Assembly (NCBI RefSeq): GCF_937898475.1
Contig: NZ_CALEJS010000016.1
Location: 372,001 to 436,000, forward strand
Direction of reading: 5' to 3'
Length of the DNA: 64,000 nucleotides
From: an uncultured Chitinophaga sp.
GTDB taxonomy: Bacteria > Bacteroidota > Bacteroidia > Chitinophagales > Chitinophagaceae
The translations under genes were made by a program, and so were the position numbers. The notes beneath the pieces were generated by a model. The model saw nothing but the letters and a program-made list of their open reading frames with translations. It was not told where the DNA came from and searched no databases. Below are positions 53,023-60,747 of this stretch, in pieces. Numbering within the stretch: the stretch's first letter is position 1; each line of letters starts with the position of its first letter.

Positions 53023-55521
53023 ATGTACAACGCAGCAAATATCAGTAAGATCCTGAAGGGGGAACTTTTACAGGACAGAGGAATTCCGGAGATAGCGCAT
53101 ATTTTGCTGGACAGCAGGAAACTGATCTTTCCTGAAACCTCGCTTTTTATTCCATTGGTCAGCACCCGGCGGAACGCGCACCAGTACATCCCCGATCTGT
53201 ATGAGAAGGGAGTGCGCAATTTTATTGTCAGCGAGCACCTGCCGCTTGAACAGTATCCTGAAGCCAACGTTATACTGGTGAAAGATACCATGCAGGCATT
53301 GCATACGCTGGTAGCCTGGCACCGCCAGCAGTTCCATGTACCGGTGATCGGTATCACCGGCAGCAATGGCAAGACCATTATCAAGGAGTGGCTGTTCCAG
53401 CTGCTTGAAAAAGATTACAATATTGTTCGCAGCCCTAAAAGCTATAACTCGCAGACAGGTGTTCCCTTGTCTGTATGGCAGATGCAGCCCGAACATGAAC
53501 TGGCCATCTTTGAGGCAGGTATCTCCCAGCCGGGTGAGATGGAGCATCTCGAAAAGATCATCCGCCCCACTATCGGCATCTTCACCAACATCGGCGAAGC
53601 ACATAATGAAGGCTTCCTCAATGTCCGGCAGAAGATCAATGAGAAACTGGTGCTCTTCGCCAAAAGCGATATACTTATCTACTGCAAGGATTACCTGGAA
53701 CTGAATGAGTGTGTGCTCAACTTCCATACACAGATCGGCAGAAAAGATAACCAGGAAGGCCTTCAGCTGCTGTCATGGTCGCGGAAAACCGATGCAGACC
53801 TGCGCATTATCAGTATAGACAAGGATCAGTCGCATACCCGTATTGATGCCCTGTACAAAAATGCGCCGCTGTATATACGCATTCCTTTTGTGGATGAAGG
53901 CTCTGTAGAAAACGCCATCCACTGCTGGGCGCTCATGCTTTACCTCGGCACCGCACAAAACGTGATACAGCAACGGATGGACCAGCTGGGCAATATTGCC
54001 ATGCGGCTGGAGCTGAAGCAGGGCATCAATAACTGCTCTGTTATCAATGACAGCTATAACTCAGACCTCGGCTCACTCACCATTGCGCTGGATTTCCTGC
54101 AGCAACAGCAGCAGCATCCTACACGTACCGTCATCCTCAGTGATATTCTCCAGAGCGGCAAAAGCGACGCTTCCCTGTATGAGGAAGTAGCCGGTTTGCT
54201 GCAGAAAAAGGGGATCACCAAATTTATCGGCATCGGTAAAAATATCAGCCGTGAAAAGAAGAGTTTCCAGCAGATCGAAGGTTTAAAAAACCATTTCTTC
54301 CTCACTACGGAAGCGTTTATACAGCAGTTCAACCCGCAGGATTTCCAGCACGAGACCATCCTGCTCAAAGGTGCGCGCATCTACGAGTTTGAGCGTATCG
54401 GCAAACTGCTGGAACAGAAAGCGCACCAGACCATCCTGGAAATAAATCTCAGCGCGCTGGCCCATAACGTAAAACAATACCAGTCGCTGTTAAAGCCCTC
54501 CACCAAGCTGATGGCCATGGTAAAGGCATTTTCTTACGGCAGCGGCAGTTTTGAAATTGCCAACCTGCTGCAGTTCCATGGCGTAGATTACCTGGCCGTA
54601 GCTTATGCAGATGAGGGCGTGGAGCTCAGAAGAACGGGCATCACCATGCCCATTATGGTCATGAACCCGGAACCCAGTTCTTTTGGCGCCATCCTGCAAT
54701 GGAACCTGGAGCCGGAGATCTACTCACTACACCTGCTGCAGCTGTTTGAAGAAGAAGTGCGGGTGGCAGGGAAAACCGATTTTCCCATCCATGTGAAACT
54801 CGACACGGGCATGCACCGCCTGGGATTTGAAAGAAAAGATATCCCGGCCCTGGCCCTGATGCTTACAGAGAGCGGCAGGCTCAAAGTGCAGTCTATTTTC
54901 AGCCATCTGGCCGCCAGCGAAGATCCCGGTAAAGATGCTTTCACGCAGCAGCAGGGCCGCCTGTTCTTTGAAATGAGCCATGAGCTGCAAAAAGCCCTGG
55001 GATACACCAGCATCCGCCACATTTCCAACAGCGCTGCCATAGGCCGCCATCCTGATCTTCAGCTGGATATGGTAAGGCTGGGCATCGGCATGTACGGGGT
55101 TGACAATGGCGAGATGCAGGAAAAGCTGCGGAATGTGAGCACGCTCAAAACCACGGTGGCCCAGGTAAAAGAACTGCAGGCAGGAGATACCGTAGGCTAC
55201 GGCGGCAAATGGACCGCCAGCGGCCCTTCCGTTATCGCCACCGTTCGTATAGGGTATGCTGATGGCTACCCCCGCAGCCTCAGCAACGGCGTTGGCAAGA
55301 TGCTGATCCGCGGACAGCTGGCCCCTGTGGCGGGAATTGTGGCCATGGATATGCTGATGCTCGATGTTACCCATATCCCGGAGGTAACAGAAGGCGATGA
55401 AGTGATCGTATTTGGGCAGGATCTGCCCGTACAACAGCTGGCTACCTGGGCGGGTACCATCCCCTACGAGATCCTCACCGGCATCTCTCAAAGGGTAAAA
55501 AGGATCTATTTTGAAGAATGA
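53023..55521 (+). CDS. bifunctional MurF ligase / alanine racemase
   Basis: An 832-residue fusion. The N-terminal part (to about residue 455) is a MurF-type ligase with ATP loop GITGSNGKTIIKEW. The C-terminal part (from about residue 465) is alanine racemase with PLP lysine K501 (MVKAFSYGSG) and catalytic tyrosine Y745 (RIGYADGYPR). It makes D-alanine and joins D-Ala-D-Ala to the wall precursor. It follows terC by 22 bases and precedes lspA. A stand-alone murF exists at 44854-46137. Confidence 0.93.
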   Translation: MYNAANISKILKGELLQDRGIPEIAHILLDSRKLIFPETSLFIPLVSTRRNAHQYIPDLYEKGVRNFIVSEHLPLEQYPEANVILVKDTMQALHTLVAWHRQQFHVPVIGITGSNGKTIIKEWLFQLLEKDYNIVRSPKSYNSQTGVPLSVWQMQPEHELAIFEAGISQPGEMEHLEKIIRPTIGIFTNIGEAHNEGFLNVRQKINEKLVLFAKSDILIYCKDYLELNECVLNFHTQIGRKDNQEGLQLLSWSRKTDADLRIISIDKDQSHTRIDALYKNAPLYIRIPFVDEGSVENAIHCWALMLYLGTAQNVIQQRMDQLGNIAMRLELKQGINNCSVINDSYNSDLGSLTIALDFLQQQQQHPTRTVILSDILQSGKSDASLYEEVAGLLQKKGITKFIGIGKNISREKKSFQQIEGLKNHFFLTTEAFIQQFNPQDFQHETILLKGARIYEFERIGKLLEQKAHQTILEINLSALAHNVKQYQSLLKPSTKLMAMVKAFSYGSGSFEIANLLQFHGVDYLAVAYADEGVELRRTGITMPIMVMNPEPSSFGAILQWNLEPEIYSLHLLQLFEEEVRVAGKTDFPIHVKLDTGMHRLGFERKDIPALALMLTESGRLKVQSIFSHLAASEDPGKDAFTQQQGRLFFEMSHELQKALGYTSIRHISNSAAIGRHPDLQLDMVRLGIGMYGVDNGEMQEKLRNVSTLKTTVAQVKELQAGDTVGYGGKWTASGPSVIATVRIGYADGYPRSLSNGVGKMLIRGQLAPVAGIVAMDMLMLDVTHIPEVTEGDEVIVFGQDLPVQQLATWAGTIPYEILTGISQRVKRIYFEE

Positions 55522-55581
55522 TACTGCCCCCACTTTAAATAAAACTGTTATTTTTGAGAAAATTATAACGCAGATAACCGG

Positions 55582-56235
55582 ATGAAATACCGTCACGTAA
55601 TATTCATAGTCGTACTGATCCTCCTGATTGACCAGGCGCTGAAGATTTGGATCAAGACCCATATGTACATGCAGCAGGAGTTTATTATTTTCCCTAACTG
55701 GTTCCGCATACATTTTATTGAAAATGAAGGAATGGCCTACGGACTAAAATTCGGTGGCGATTTTGGTAAAATACTTTTAACCCTCTTCCGCCTGGCTGCT
55801 GTGGTGATAGGTTTCTGGTATATGAGAAAACTGGTGCGCGAGCATTTTCATACCGGCCTGCTGATCTGCGGCTCCCTCATACTGGCCGGCGCCGCCGGCA
55901 ACCTGATAGACAGTATGTTCTACGGTATTATCTTCAGCGACAGCACCTATGATATTGCCCGCTTTCTGCCAAAAGAAGGCGGCTACGGACCTTTTCTACA
56001 CGGTAAGGTGGTAGATATGCTCTACTTCCCTATCTATGAAGGCTATCTGCCTAAATGGATCCCTTTTAAAGGCGGTGACTATTTCATTTTCTTCCGCCCG
56101 GTATTCAACATTGCAGATGCCGCCATCTCTACCGGCGTTATCACCATCCTGCTCTTCCAGAAACGTTTTTTCAGCAGACACATAACCACTGAACCTTCTC
56201 AGAACGAGCCCGTTGTGAACGGAGCGGTGGAATAA
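55582..56235 (+). CDS. lspA: lipoprotein signal peptidase (signal peptidase II)
   Basis: A 217-residue aspartic membrane protease that cuts prolipoprotein signals; the window encodes several of its substrates (GldB, PSD1, DUF4349). Catalytic aspartates are in AAGNLIDSMFYG and FNIADAAISTG. There are four helices, and the chain is longer than the usual 160 residues because of an extra insertion near KEGGYGPFLHGKVVDML and a tail, as in many Bacteroidota. Located 60 bases after murF-alr. Confidence 0.95.
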   Translation: MKYRHVIFIVVLILLIDQALKIWIKTHMYMQQEFIIFPNWFRIHFIENEGMAYGLKFGGDFGKILLTLFRLAAVVIGFWYMRKLVREHFHTGLLICGSLILAGAAGNLIDSMFYGIIFSDSTYDIARFLPKEGGYGPFLHGKVVDMLYFPIYEGYLPKWIPFKGGDYFIFFRPVFNIADAAISTGVITILLFQKRFFSRHITTEPSQNEPVVNGAVE

Positions 56236-56238
56236 ATA

Positions 56239-56361
56239 TTGTTCGAGGGTTTGAACCGTTTGATAGTTTGATAGTTTGATAGTTTGAAGGACGCCTTCTA
56301 AGTCATTGACCTCCAAACACTCAAACTGTCAAACCCTCAATTATTCAGACGCTCAAACGTT
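56239..56361. repeat. intergenic word repeat, family B (B2) with four tandem octamers
   Basis: The left arm (56239-56291) includes four octamers in tandem at 56257-56288 (cgtttgat, agtttgat, agtttgat, agtttgaa). The right arm (56312-56361) holds the complementary tccaaacactcaaactgtca and ccctcaattattcagacgct words. Nothing else is recognisable in the 56362-56520 stretch. Confidence 0.75.
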
Positions 56362-56527
56362 CCCGCTTCACCGTGAAAGCTGCGTCTTTAACCTGCCGGA
56401 TCAACGCTATACATCCTTCGCCGCAGGCTCGCCATCAGCGCATTATACTATACTTCCATCCGCCCTGCTAAACTTTCCCGCCTTCACTGCAAAATAGTAT
56501 CAGAAAGCAGACTTTTTTCCGCATTTA

Positions 56528-56580
56528 TTTGGATATGCTGCTTATTCCGATTACCTTTAGTCTATTATTTATATAGACTA
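56528..56580 (+). promoter_or_regulatory. promoter and inverted repeat for TSUP transporter
   Basis: TTTG at 56528-56531, 20 bases, then TACCTTTA at 56552-56559 (7 of 8 to TAnnTTTG). A 7-base inverted repeat, tagtcta (56558-56564) and tagacta (56574-56580), overlaps the -7 box and start site, so it could be an operator or leader hairpin. Confidence 0.5.
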
Positions 56581-56598
56581 TATAACTAATAGGTATTT

Positions 56599-57570
56599 AT
56601 GTCGCATAACGAGGTGATAGATAAACTGGAACAGCAGCCGGCAACGTTAAGAAGGCAGGAAATGCTCATTACCCTGGTCAACGAGGAGAACAAGAAGAAA
56701 AAGGGGTTATGGGTGCTGATCGTCCTGTTATCTGTCGTAACCGTAGCAGGTTTATGGTTCACTTATTATTACAGTGTTCCTGCCGCTACGCAAACCAAAG
56801 TGTACCAGTTCATCCAGTCGCTTTTTACATCACAGTTACTGTTCTATATAGGCGTTGGATTAGCGGCACAGGTAGTAGACGGAGCGCTGGGCATGGCCTA
56901 TGGCGCCACTTCTTCCTCCCTGCTGCTGGGTTTGGGTATTCCCCCCTCCATTACAAGCGCCAGTGTACACGTAGCAGAAGTTTTCACTACCGGTGCATCC
57001 GGCATTGCGCATTTCAAGCTGGGTAATGTAAATAAGAAACTGTTCCTCTACCTGCTTATTCCGGGTATGTCTGGCGCCATTATCGGCGCATACCTGCTTT
57101 CTGATAAAATAGATGGGGATGTTATCAAACCTTTCATGAGCGCATACCTCATGATACTGGGCATTATCATTCTTAAAAAAGCCCTGCAGAACAACCGTCG
57201 TAAAAGTAAAGTAAAACGTCTTGGTCCGCTCGCTTTCTTCGGCGGTTTCATGGATGCTATTGGCGGTGGCGGCTGGGGTCCCATCGTTACCTCCACCCTT
57301 TTAAGCAAAGGCCGTGCAGTACATTATACCATTGGTTCTGTAAATGCGGCAGAATTCTTCATCTCTGCATCCAGTGCAGTCACTTTCCTGATATTCACCG
57401 GTATCAGCAGCTGGCAGGTGATCGTTGGCCTGGTGATCGGCGGCGTGATCGCTTCTCCCTTTGCCGCCATCCTGGTACGCCGCGTTAAACGCAAACCCAT
57501 GATGATCATGGTAGCCGTGCTGGTAATACTCCTCAGCCTGCGCACCATCGTCTTAAGCTTCATGAAATAA
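56599..57570 (+). CDS. TSUP/TauE-SafE family sulfite or sulfonate exporter
   Basis: A 323-residue membrane protein with about eight helices. GVGLAAQVVDGALGMAYGATSSSLLLG near residues 92-118 and GGFMDAIGGGGWGPI near residue 214 are the paired TSUP motifs. A cytoplasmic charged start (residues 1-33) precedes the first helix. TSUP members move sulfite, sulfonates or other anions; which one is not visible. Confidence 0.9.
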   Translation: MSHNEVIDKLEQQPATLRRQEMLITLVNEENKKKKGLWVLIVLLSVVTVAGLWFTYYYSVPAATQTKVYQFIQSLFTSQLLFYIGVGLAAQVVDGALGMAYGATSSSLLLGLGIPPSITSASVHVAEVFTTGASGIAHFKLGNVNKKLFLYLLIPGMSGAIIGAYLLSDKIDGDVIKPFMSAYLMILGIIILKKALQNNRRKSKVKRLGPLAFFGGFMDAIGGGGWGPIVTSTLLSKGRAVHYTIGSVNAAEFFISASSAVTFLIFTGISSWQVIVGLVIGGVIASPFAAILVRRVKRKPMMIMVAVLVILLSLRTIVLSFMK

Positions 57571-57601
57571 AAAAGCTACAAGCCGTTTTACAGCTTGTAG
57601 C
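57568..57601 (-). terminator. terminator of fumC, convergent with the TSUP gene
   Basis: A 9-base stem, gctacaagc (57575-57583) and gcttgtagc (57593-57601), is flanked by an A run on the left. Read on the minus strand it ends in six T, so it terminates fumC. Attatta-type words lie between it and the fumC stop. Confidence 0.85.
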
Positions 57602-57631
57602 AATGCTTAATTATTAATCCTTAACTACTAA

Positions 57632-59035
57632 TTAAATATTTATCTCTCCCACCATCTTCGCGGGGTCTACCCATTCGTCAAACTGCTCGGGTGTAACATA
57701 TCCCAGTTTCACCGCCATTTCTTTCAGGGTAGTGCCTTCATGATGCGCTTTCTGCGCAATCTCCGCAGCTTTGTAATAGCCTATTTTGGTGTTCAGCGCT
57801 GTTACCAGCATCAGTGAATTATCCACGTGCTTTTTGATATTGGCTTCTATCGGGGCCAGGCCTTCTGCACACTTGTCGTTGAAGCTTACGCAGCCATCAC
57901 CTATCAGGCGGGCGCTGTGCAGGAAGTTATAGATCATTACCGGTTTGAATACGTTCAGCTCAAAGTGACCGGTGGCGCCGCCAATGTTAATGGCCACATC
58001 GTTGCCCAGCACCTGTGCAGCGATCATGGTCAGCGCTTCACACTGGGTAGGGTTCACCTTACCGGGCATGATGGAAGAACCGGGCTCATTATCCGGGATG
58101 AACAGCTCACCGATACCGGAACGGGGACCGGAGCTCAGCATGCGGATATCATTGGCAATCTTCATCAGGCTCACCGCTACTGTTTTCAAAGCGCCATGGG
58201 CCTCTACGATGGCATCGTGCGCTGCCAGCGCCTCAAATTTATTTTCAGCCGTTACAAAGGGCAGGCCGGTCAGTTCTGCGATCTTCTTCGCTACATTCTC
58301 CGCATAACCTTTCGGTGTATTAATACCGGTACCAACTGCGGTACCACCCAGCGCCAGCTCGCTCAGATGGGCCAGCGTATTTTTAATGGCTTTCAAGCCA
58401 TGATCCAGTTGTGACACATATCCGCTCAGTTCCTGTCCAACAGTGAGCGGGGTAGCGTCCATAAAATGCGTACGGCCTATTTTCACCACGTTCTTATAGG
58501 CAGCGGCTTTTGCTGCCAGTGTATTACGCAGTTTGGTGATGCCGGGTATAGTTACCTCCACCAGCATTTTGTAAGCGGCAATATGCATGGCGGTAGGGAA
58601 GGTATCGTTGGAAGACTGTGACTTGTTCACATCATCATTCGGATGCACCACCTTATCCTTATCTGTCAGTTGGCCGCCGTTAAGCACATGCGCACGGTAA
58701 GCCACCACTTCATTCACGTTCATATTGGATTGGGTACCGGAACCGGTTTGCCATACCACCAGGGGAAATTCATTGTCCAGTTTACCTTCCAGGATCTCAT
58801 CGCACACTTTACTGATCAGCGTTGCCTTTTCCTCGGGCAGTACGCCTGCATCCAGGTTGGTCAGCGCAGCCGCTTTCTTCAGATAGGCAAATGCCCTGAT
58901 GATCTCTTTGGGCATCCTGTTAATATCCTGGGCGATCCTGAAATTATCGATGGAGCGCTGGGTCTGTGCGCCATAATAGGCGTTCACAGGTACTTTCACC
59001 TCGCCCATCGTGTCTTTCTCTATTCTGAATTCCAT
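57632..59035 (-). CDS. fumC: class II fumarate hydratase
   Basis: A 467-residue enzyme of the TCA cycle converting fumarate to malate. The fumarase/lyase signature GSSIMPGKVNPTQ near residue 319 contains the catalytic serine loop, and GSGTQSNMNVNEV and the HPNDDVNKSQSSNDTFPTA block are intact. Length matches FumC. It is divergent-free here, with the Abi remnant upstream on the same strand. Confidence 0.97.
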   Translation of the reverse strand: MEFRIEKDTMGEVKVPVNAYYGAQTQRSIDNFRIAQDINRMPKEIIRAFAYLKKAAALTNLDAGVLPEEKATLISKVCDEILEGKLDNEFPLVVWQTGSGTQSNMNVNEVVAYRAHVLNGGQLTDKDKVVHPNDDVNKSQSSNDTFPTAMHIAAYKMLVEVTIPGITKLRNTLAAKAAAYKNVVKIGRTHFMDATPLTVGQELSGYVSQLDHGLKAIKNTLAHLSELALGGTAVGTGINTPKGYAENVAKKIAELTGLPFVTAENKFEALAAHDAIVEAHGALKTVAVSLMKIANDIRMLSSGPRSGIGELFIPDNEPGSSIMPGKVNPTQCEALTMIAAQVLGNDVAINIGGATGHFELNVFKPVMIYNFLHSARLIGDGCVSFNDKCAEGLAPIEANIKKHVDNSLMLVTALNTKIGYYKAAEIAQKAHHEGTTLKEMAVKLGYVTPEQFDEWVDPAKMVGEINI

Positions 59036-59096
59036 ATGCTTGAATTTTGAATTACAAACCTAATAAAGAATTAGGAATACTAACAGCGCAACTAAG

Positions 59097-59228
59097 CTAT
59101 TGCCATAATTTCTCCTGCTCCCGGCCAGGAATAAAACCCATGAGCGTAGTGAAACCGACACCGCGTTGACGCAGTAGTTCGATTTGTTTCGATATAGTCG
59201 TGGTTGGCTTGGTGTACGGGGTTGCCAT
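59097..59228 (-). pseudogene. truncated Abi-family (Abi_2-like) remnant
   Basis: A 43-residue frame with PYTKPTTTISKQIELLRQRG, which resembles the N-terminus of AbiF/AbiD-type abortive infection proteins. The rest of the about 300-residue family is missing; the chain ends in unrelated GFIPGREQEKLWQ. Its ATG follows a terminator by only four bases and it has no promoter of its own, so it is most likely a broken leftover. The resemblance is from memory. Confidence 0.5.
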
Positions 59229-59232
59229 ATAT

Positions 59233-59333
59233 AAAAAAGCCTCGCCCTGGGACGCTGATCTTACGGGTAGCGTGGCGAGTTCTGTTGATACGAATATCAA
59301 CACTTTCCGGGAAAGTGTAAAATTATATTTACA
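59233..59333 (-). terminator. terminator after enoyl-CoA hydratase, preceded by three small hairpins
   Basis: Read on the minus strand: hairpin tgtaaa/tttaca (59316-59333), acactttc/gaaagtgt (59300-59318), gttgata-ttcg-tatcaac (59284-59301), then a long stem (59269-59279 with 59241-59256, ctcgcc/ggcgag and acgct/agcgt) followed by six T (59238-59233). The last part is a strong intrinsic terminator. Confidence 0.85.
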
Positions 59334-59358
59334 ATCAAATGTTTACATCAGTGGGCGG

Positions 59359-60135
59359 TTACTCCCCCGTAAATCTCGCTTGCCTCTTCTGCACAAACGC
59401 CTCCGCTCCTTCCTGCAGATCTTTTGTGGCAAAGCATGCAGCAAACTCATTTATCTCCGTTGCAAAGCCATCAACGTCCTTGTCCAGTGCGGCGTGAACA
59501 CATTTGATCACCCGGGCTACGGCCAGGGGGGCTTTACTATGTATCTTTTTCAGTATTTCCTTTGCTTTGTCCAGCAGGGCTTCCTTTTCTGTTACGTGGT
59601 TCACCAGGCCTATGCTCAGGGCATCTTCGGCGCTGATCATATCACCGGTCATCATCAGTTCCATGGCGCGGCCTTTACCTACCAGGAGGGAAAGGCGCTG
59701 CGTACCGCCATAACCGGGTATCAGTCCCAGGTTCACTTCCGGCTGACCGAATTTTGCGTTATTGCTGGCCATACGAAAATGGCAGGCCATCGCCAGCTCG
59801 CAGCCACCGCCCAGGGCAAAGCCGTTTACGGCCGCTATAATAGGTTTGGGACATTCTTCTATACGCTGGAAAATAGTGTGCCCTTTCTTGGCCAGCTCCG
59901 CTCCCTGCTCCGCAGAGAGGGTCAGGAACTCTGCAATGTCTGCCCCAGCTACAAAAGCCTTTTCACCGCTGCCGGTGATAATGGCGCTCCTGATCTCTTT
60001 CCGCTTGTATACTTCATCCACCGCCAGCGCCAGTTCAGCCATTACCTGCTGGTTTAAGGCGTTCATCTTATCCGGGCGGTTGATCGTTATGATTAGGATC
60101 TCATCTGTTAAGGTAGTGCTGATCGTTTGATACAT
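59359..60135 (-). CDS. enoyl-CoA hydratase/isomerase (crotonase family)
   Basis: A 258-residue crotonase-fold enzyme. The oxyanion-hole and active-site blocks AFVAGADIAEF near residues 60-70, AVNGFALGGGCELAMAC near residue 103 and FGQPEVNLGLIPGYGGTQRL with both catalytic glutamates are intact. It hydrates trans-2-enoyl-CoA in fatty acid or related degradation. A B12-binding subunit gene follows upstream on the same strand, 45 bases away, so a propionate or branched-chain role is possible. Confidence 0.93.
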   Translation of the reverse strand: MYQTISTTLTDEILIITINRPDKMNALNQQVMAELALAVDEVYKRKEIRSAIITGSGEKAFVAGADIAEFLTLSAEQGAELAKKGHTIFQRIEECPKPIIAAVNGFALGGGCELAMACHFRMASNNAKFGQPEVNLGLIPGYGGTQRLSLLVGKGRAMELMMTGDMISAEDALSIGLVNHVTEKEALLDKAKEILKKIHSKAPLAVARVIKCVHAALDKDVDGFATEINEFAACFATKDLQEGAEAFVQKRQARFTGE

Positions 60136-60180
60136 AAAGCTTGGTTTTATTTGTACAACCTTGTTTATTGCGATGCTGTG

Positions 60181-60600
60181 CTAGAAATTGCGGTGCTCAG
60201 CCACCCAGCCGGTGATATAGCCCGCTATTTCGCCGGTTTTGGTGCCGGGTGGGAACAACCTGCCTACCCCCAGCTGTTGCAGGGCCTGCATATCGGAATC
60301 GGGTATGATGCCGCCACCTGTCAGCAGCACATCATCCATGCCTTTTTCTTTCATCAGGTCCATAATCCTGGGAAACACCGTCATATGGGCGCCGGATAAT
60401 ATACTGATGCCTATAGCATCCACATCCTCCTGCAGCGCCGCATTTACCACCATCTCCGGCGTTTGTCTGAGCCCGGTATAGATCACTTCCATACCGGCGT
60501 CCCGCAGGGCGGCGGCTATTACCTTGGCCCCCCGGTCATGGCCGTCCAGGCCAACTTTTGCTACCAATACCCGTACCGGGCGATTTAAAGGGTTGATCAT
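60181..60600 (-). CDS. stand-alone B12-binding subunit of methylmalonyl-CoA mutase type
   Basis: A 139-residue cobalamin-binding protein, start ATG at 60600 (the frame extends to 60663 but through a family C repeat). The B12 motif DGHDRG (DxHxxG) is in VGLDGHDRGAKVI near residue 20, with ISILSGAH and LLTGGGIIP as the nucleotide-tail contacts. It pairs with a separate large subunit (not in this window) to isomerise methylmalonyl-CoA or a related acyl-CoA. Epimerase mce lies at 46747. Confidence 0.9.
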   Translation of the reverse strand: MINPLNRPVRVLVAKVGLDGHDRGAKVIAAALRDAGMEVIYTGLRQTPEMVVNAALQEDVDAIGISILSGAHMTVFPRIMDLMKEKGMDDVLLTGGGIIPDSDMQALQQLGVGRLFPPGTKTGEIAGYITGWVAEHRNF

Positions 60601-60633
60601 TTTCTTGATTGTTGCGTGGGTAAATGTAGCATT

Positions 60634-60703
60634 TTTTAGCGCTTGGCTATTAGCCCATTGCACTTAGCCCGCTAAAAGCCGGCCGCTAAAAGCTAAGAGC
60701 TGA
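60634..60703. repeat. intergenic word repeat, family C (C6)
   Basis: ttttagcg (60634-60641) and cgctaaaa (60670-60677) arms plus gctattagc and gctaagagctg words lie between the B12 subunit and glnS. They cover the upstream extension of the B12 subunit frame. Confidence 0.65.
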
Positions 60704-60711
60704 TTTTTACT

Positions 60712-60719
60712 TACCTTTG
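60712..60719 (+). promoter_or_regulatory. -7 box for glnS
   Basis: TACCTTTG matches TAnnTTTG, 28 bases before the glnS ATG, right after family C repeat C6. No TTG at -33 is visible. Confidence 0.5.
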
Positions 60720-60747
60720 CAGTTCCGAAAATCACAACCTCTTAGAT

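Noticed and set aside
54727..55713. 328-codon minus-strand frame opposite murF-alr and lspA
   Set aside because: Crosses two genes with clear catalytic motifs on the other strand, so it is a shadow.
56239..56361. possible CRISPR-like array from the tandem octamers
   Set aside because: Units are 8 bases without unique spacers, and no cas gene is in the window.
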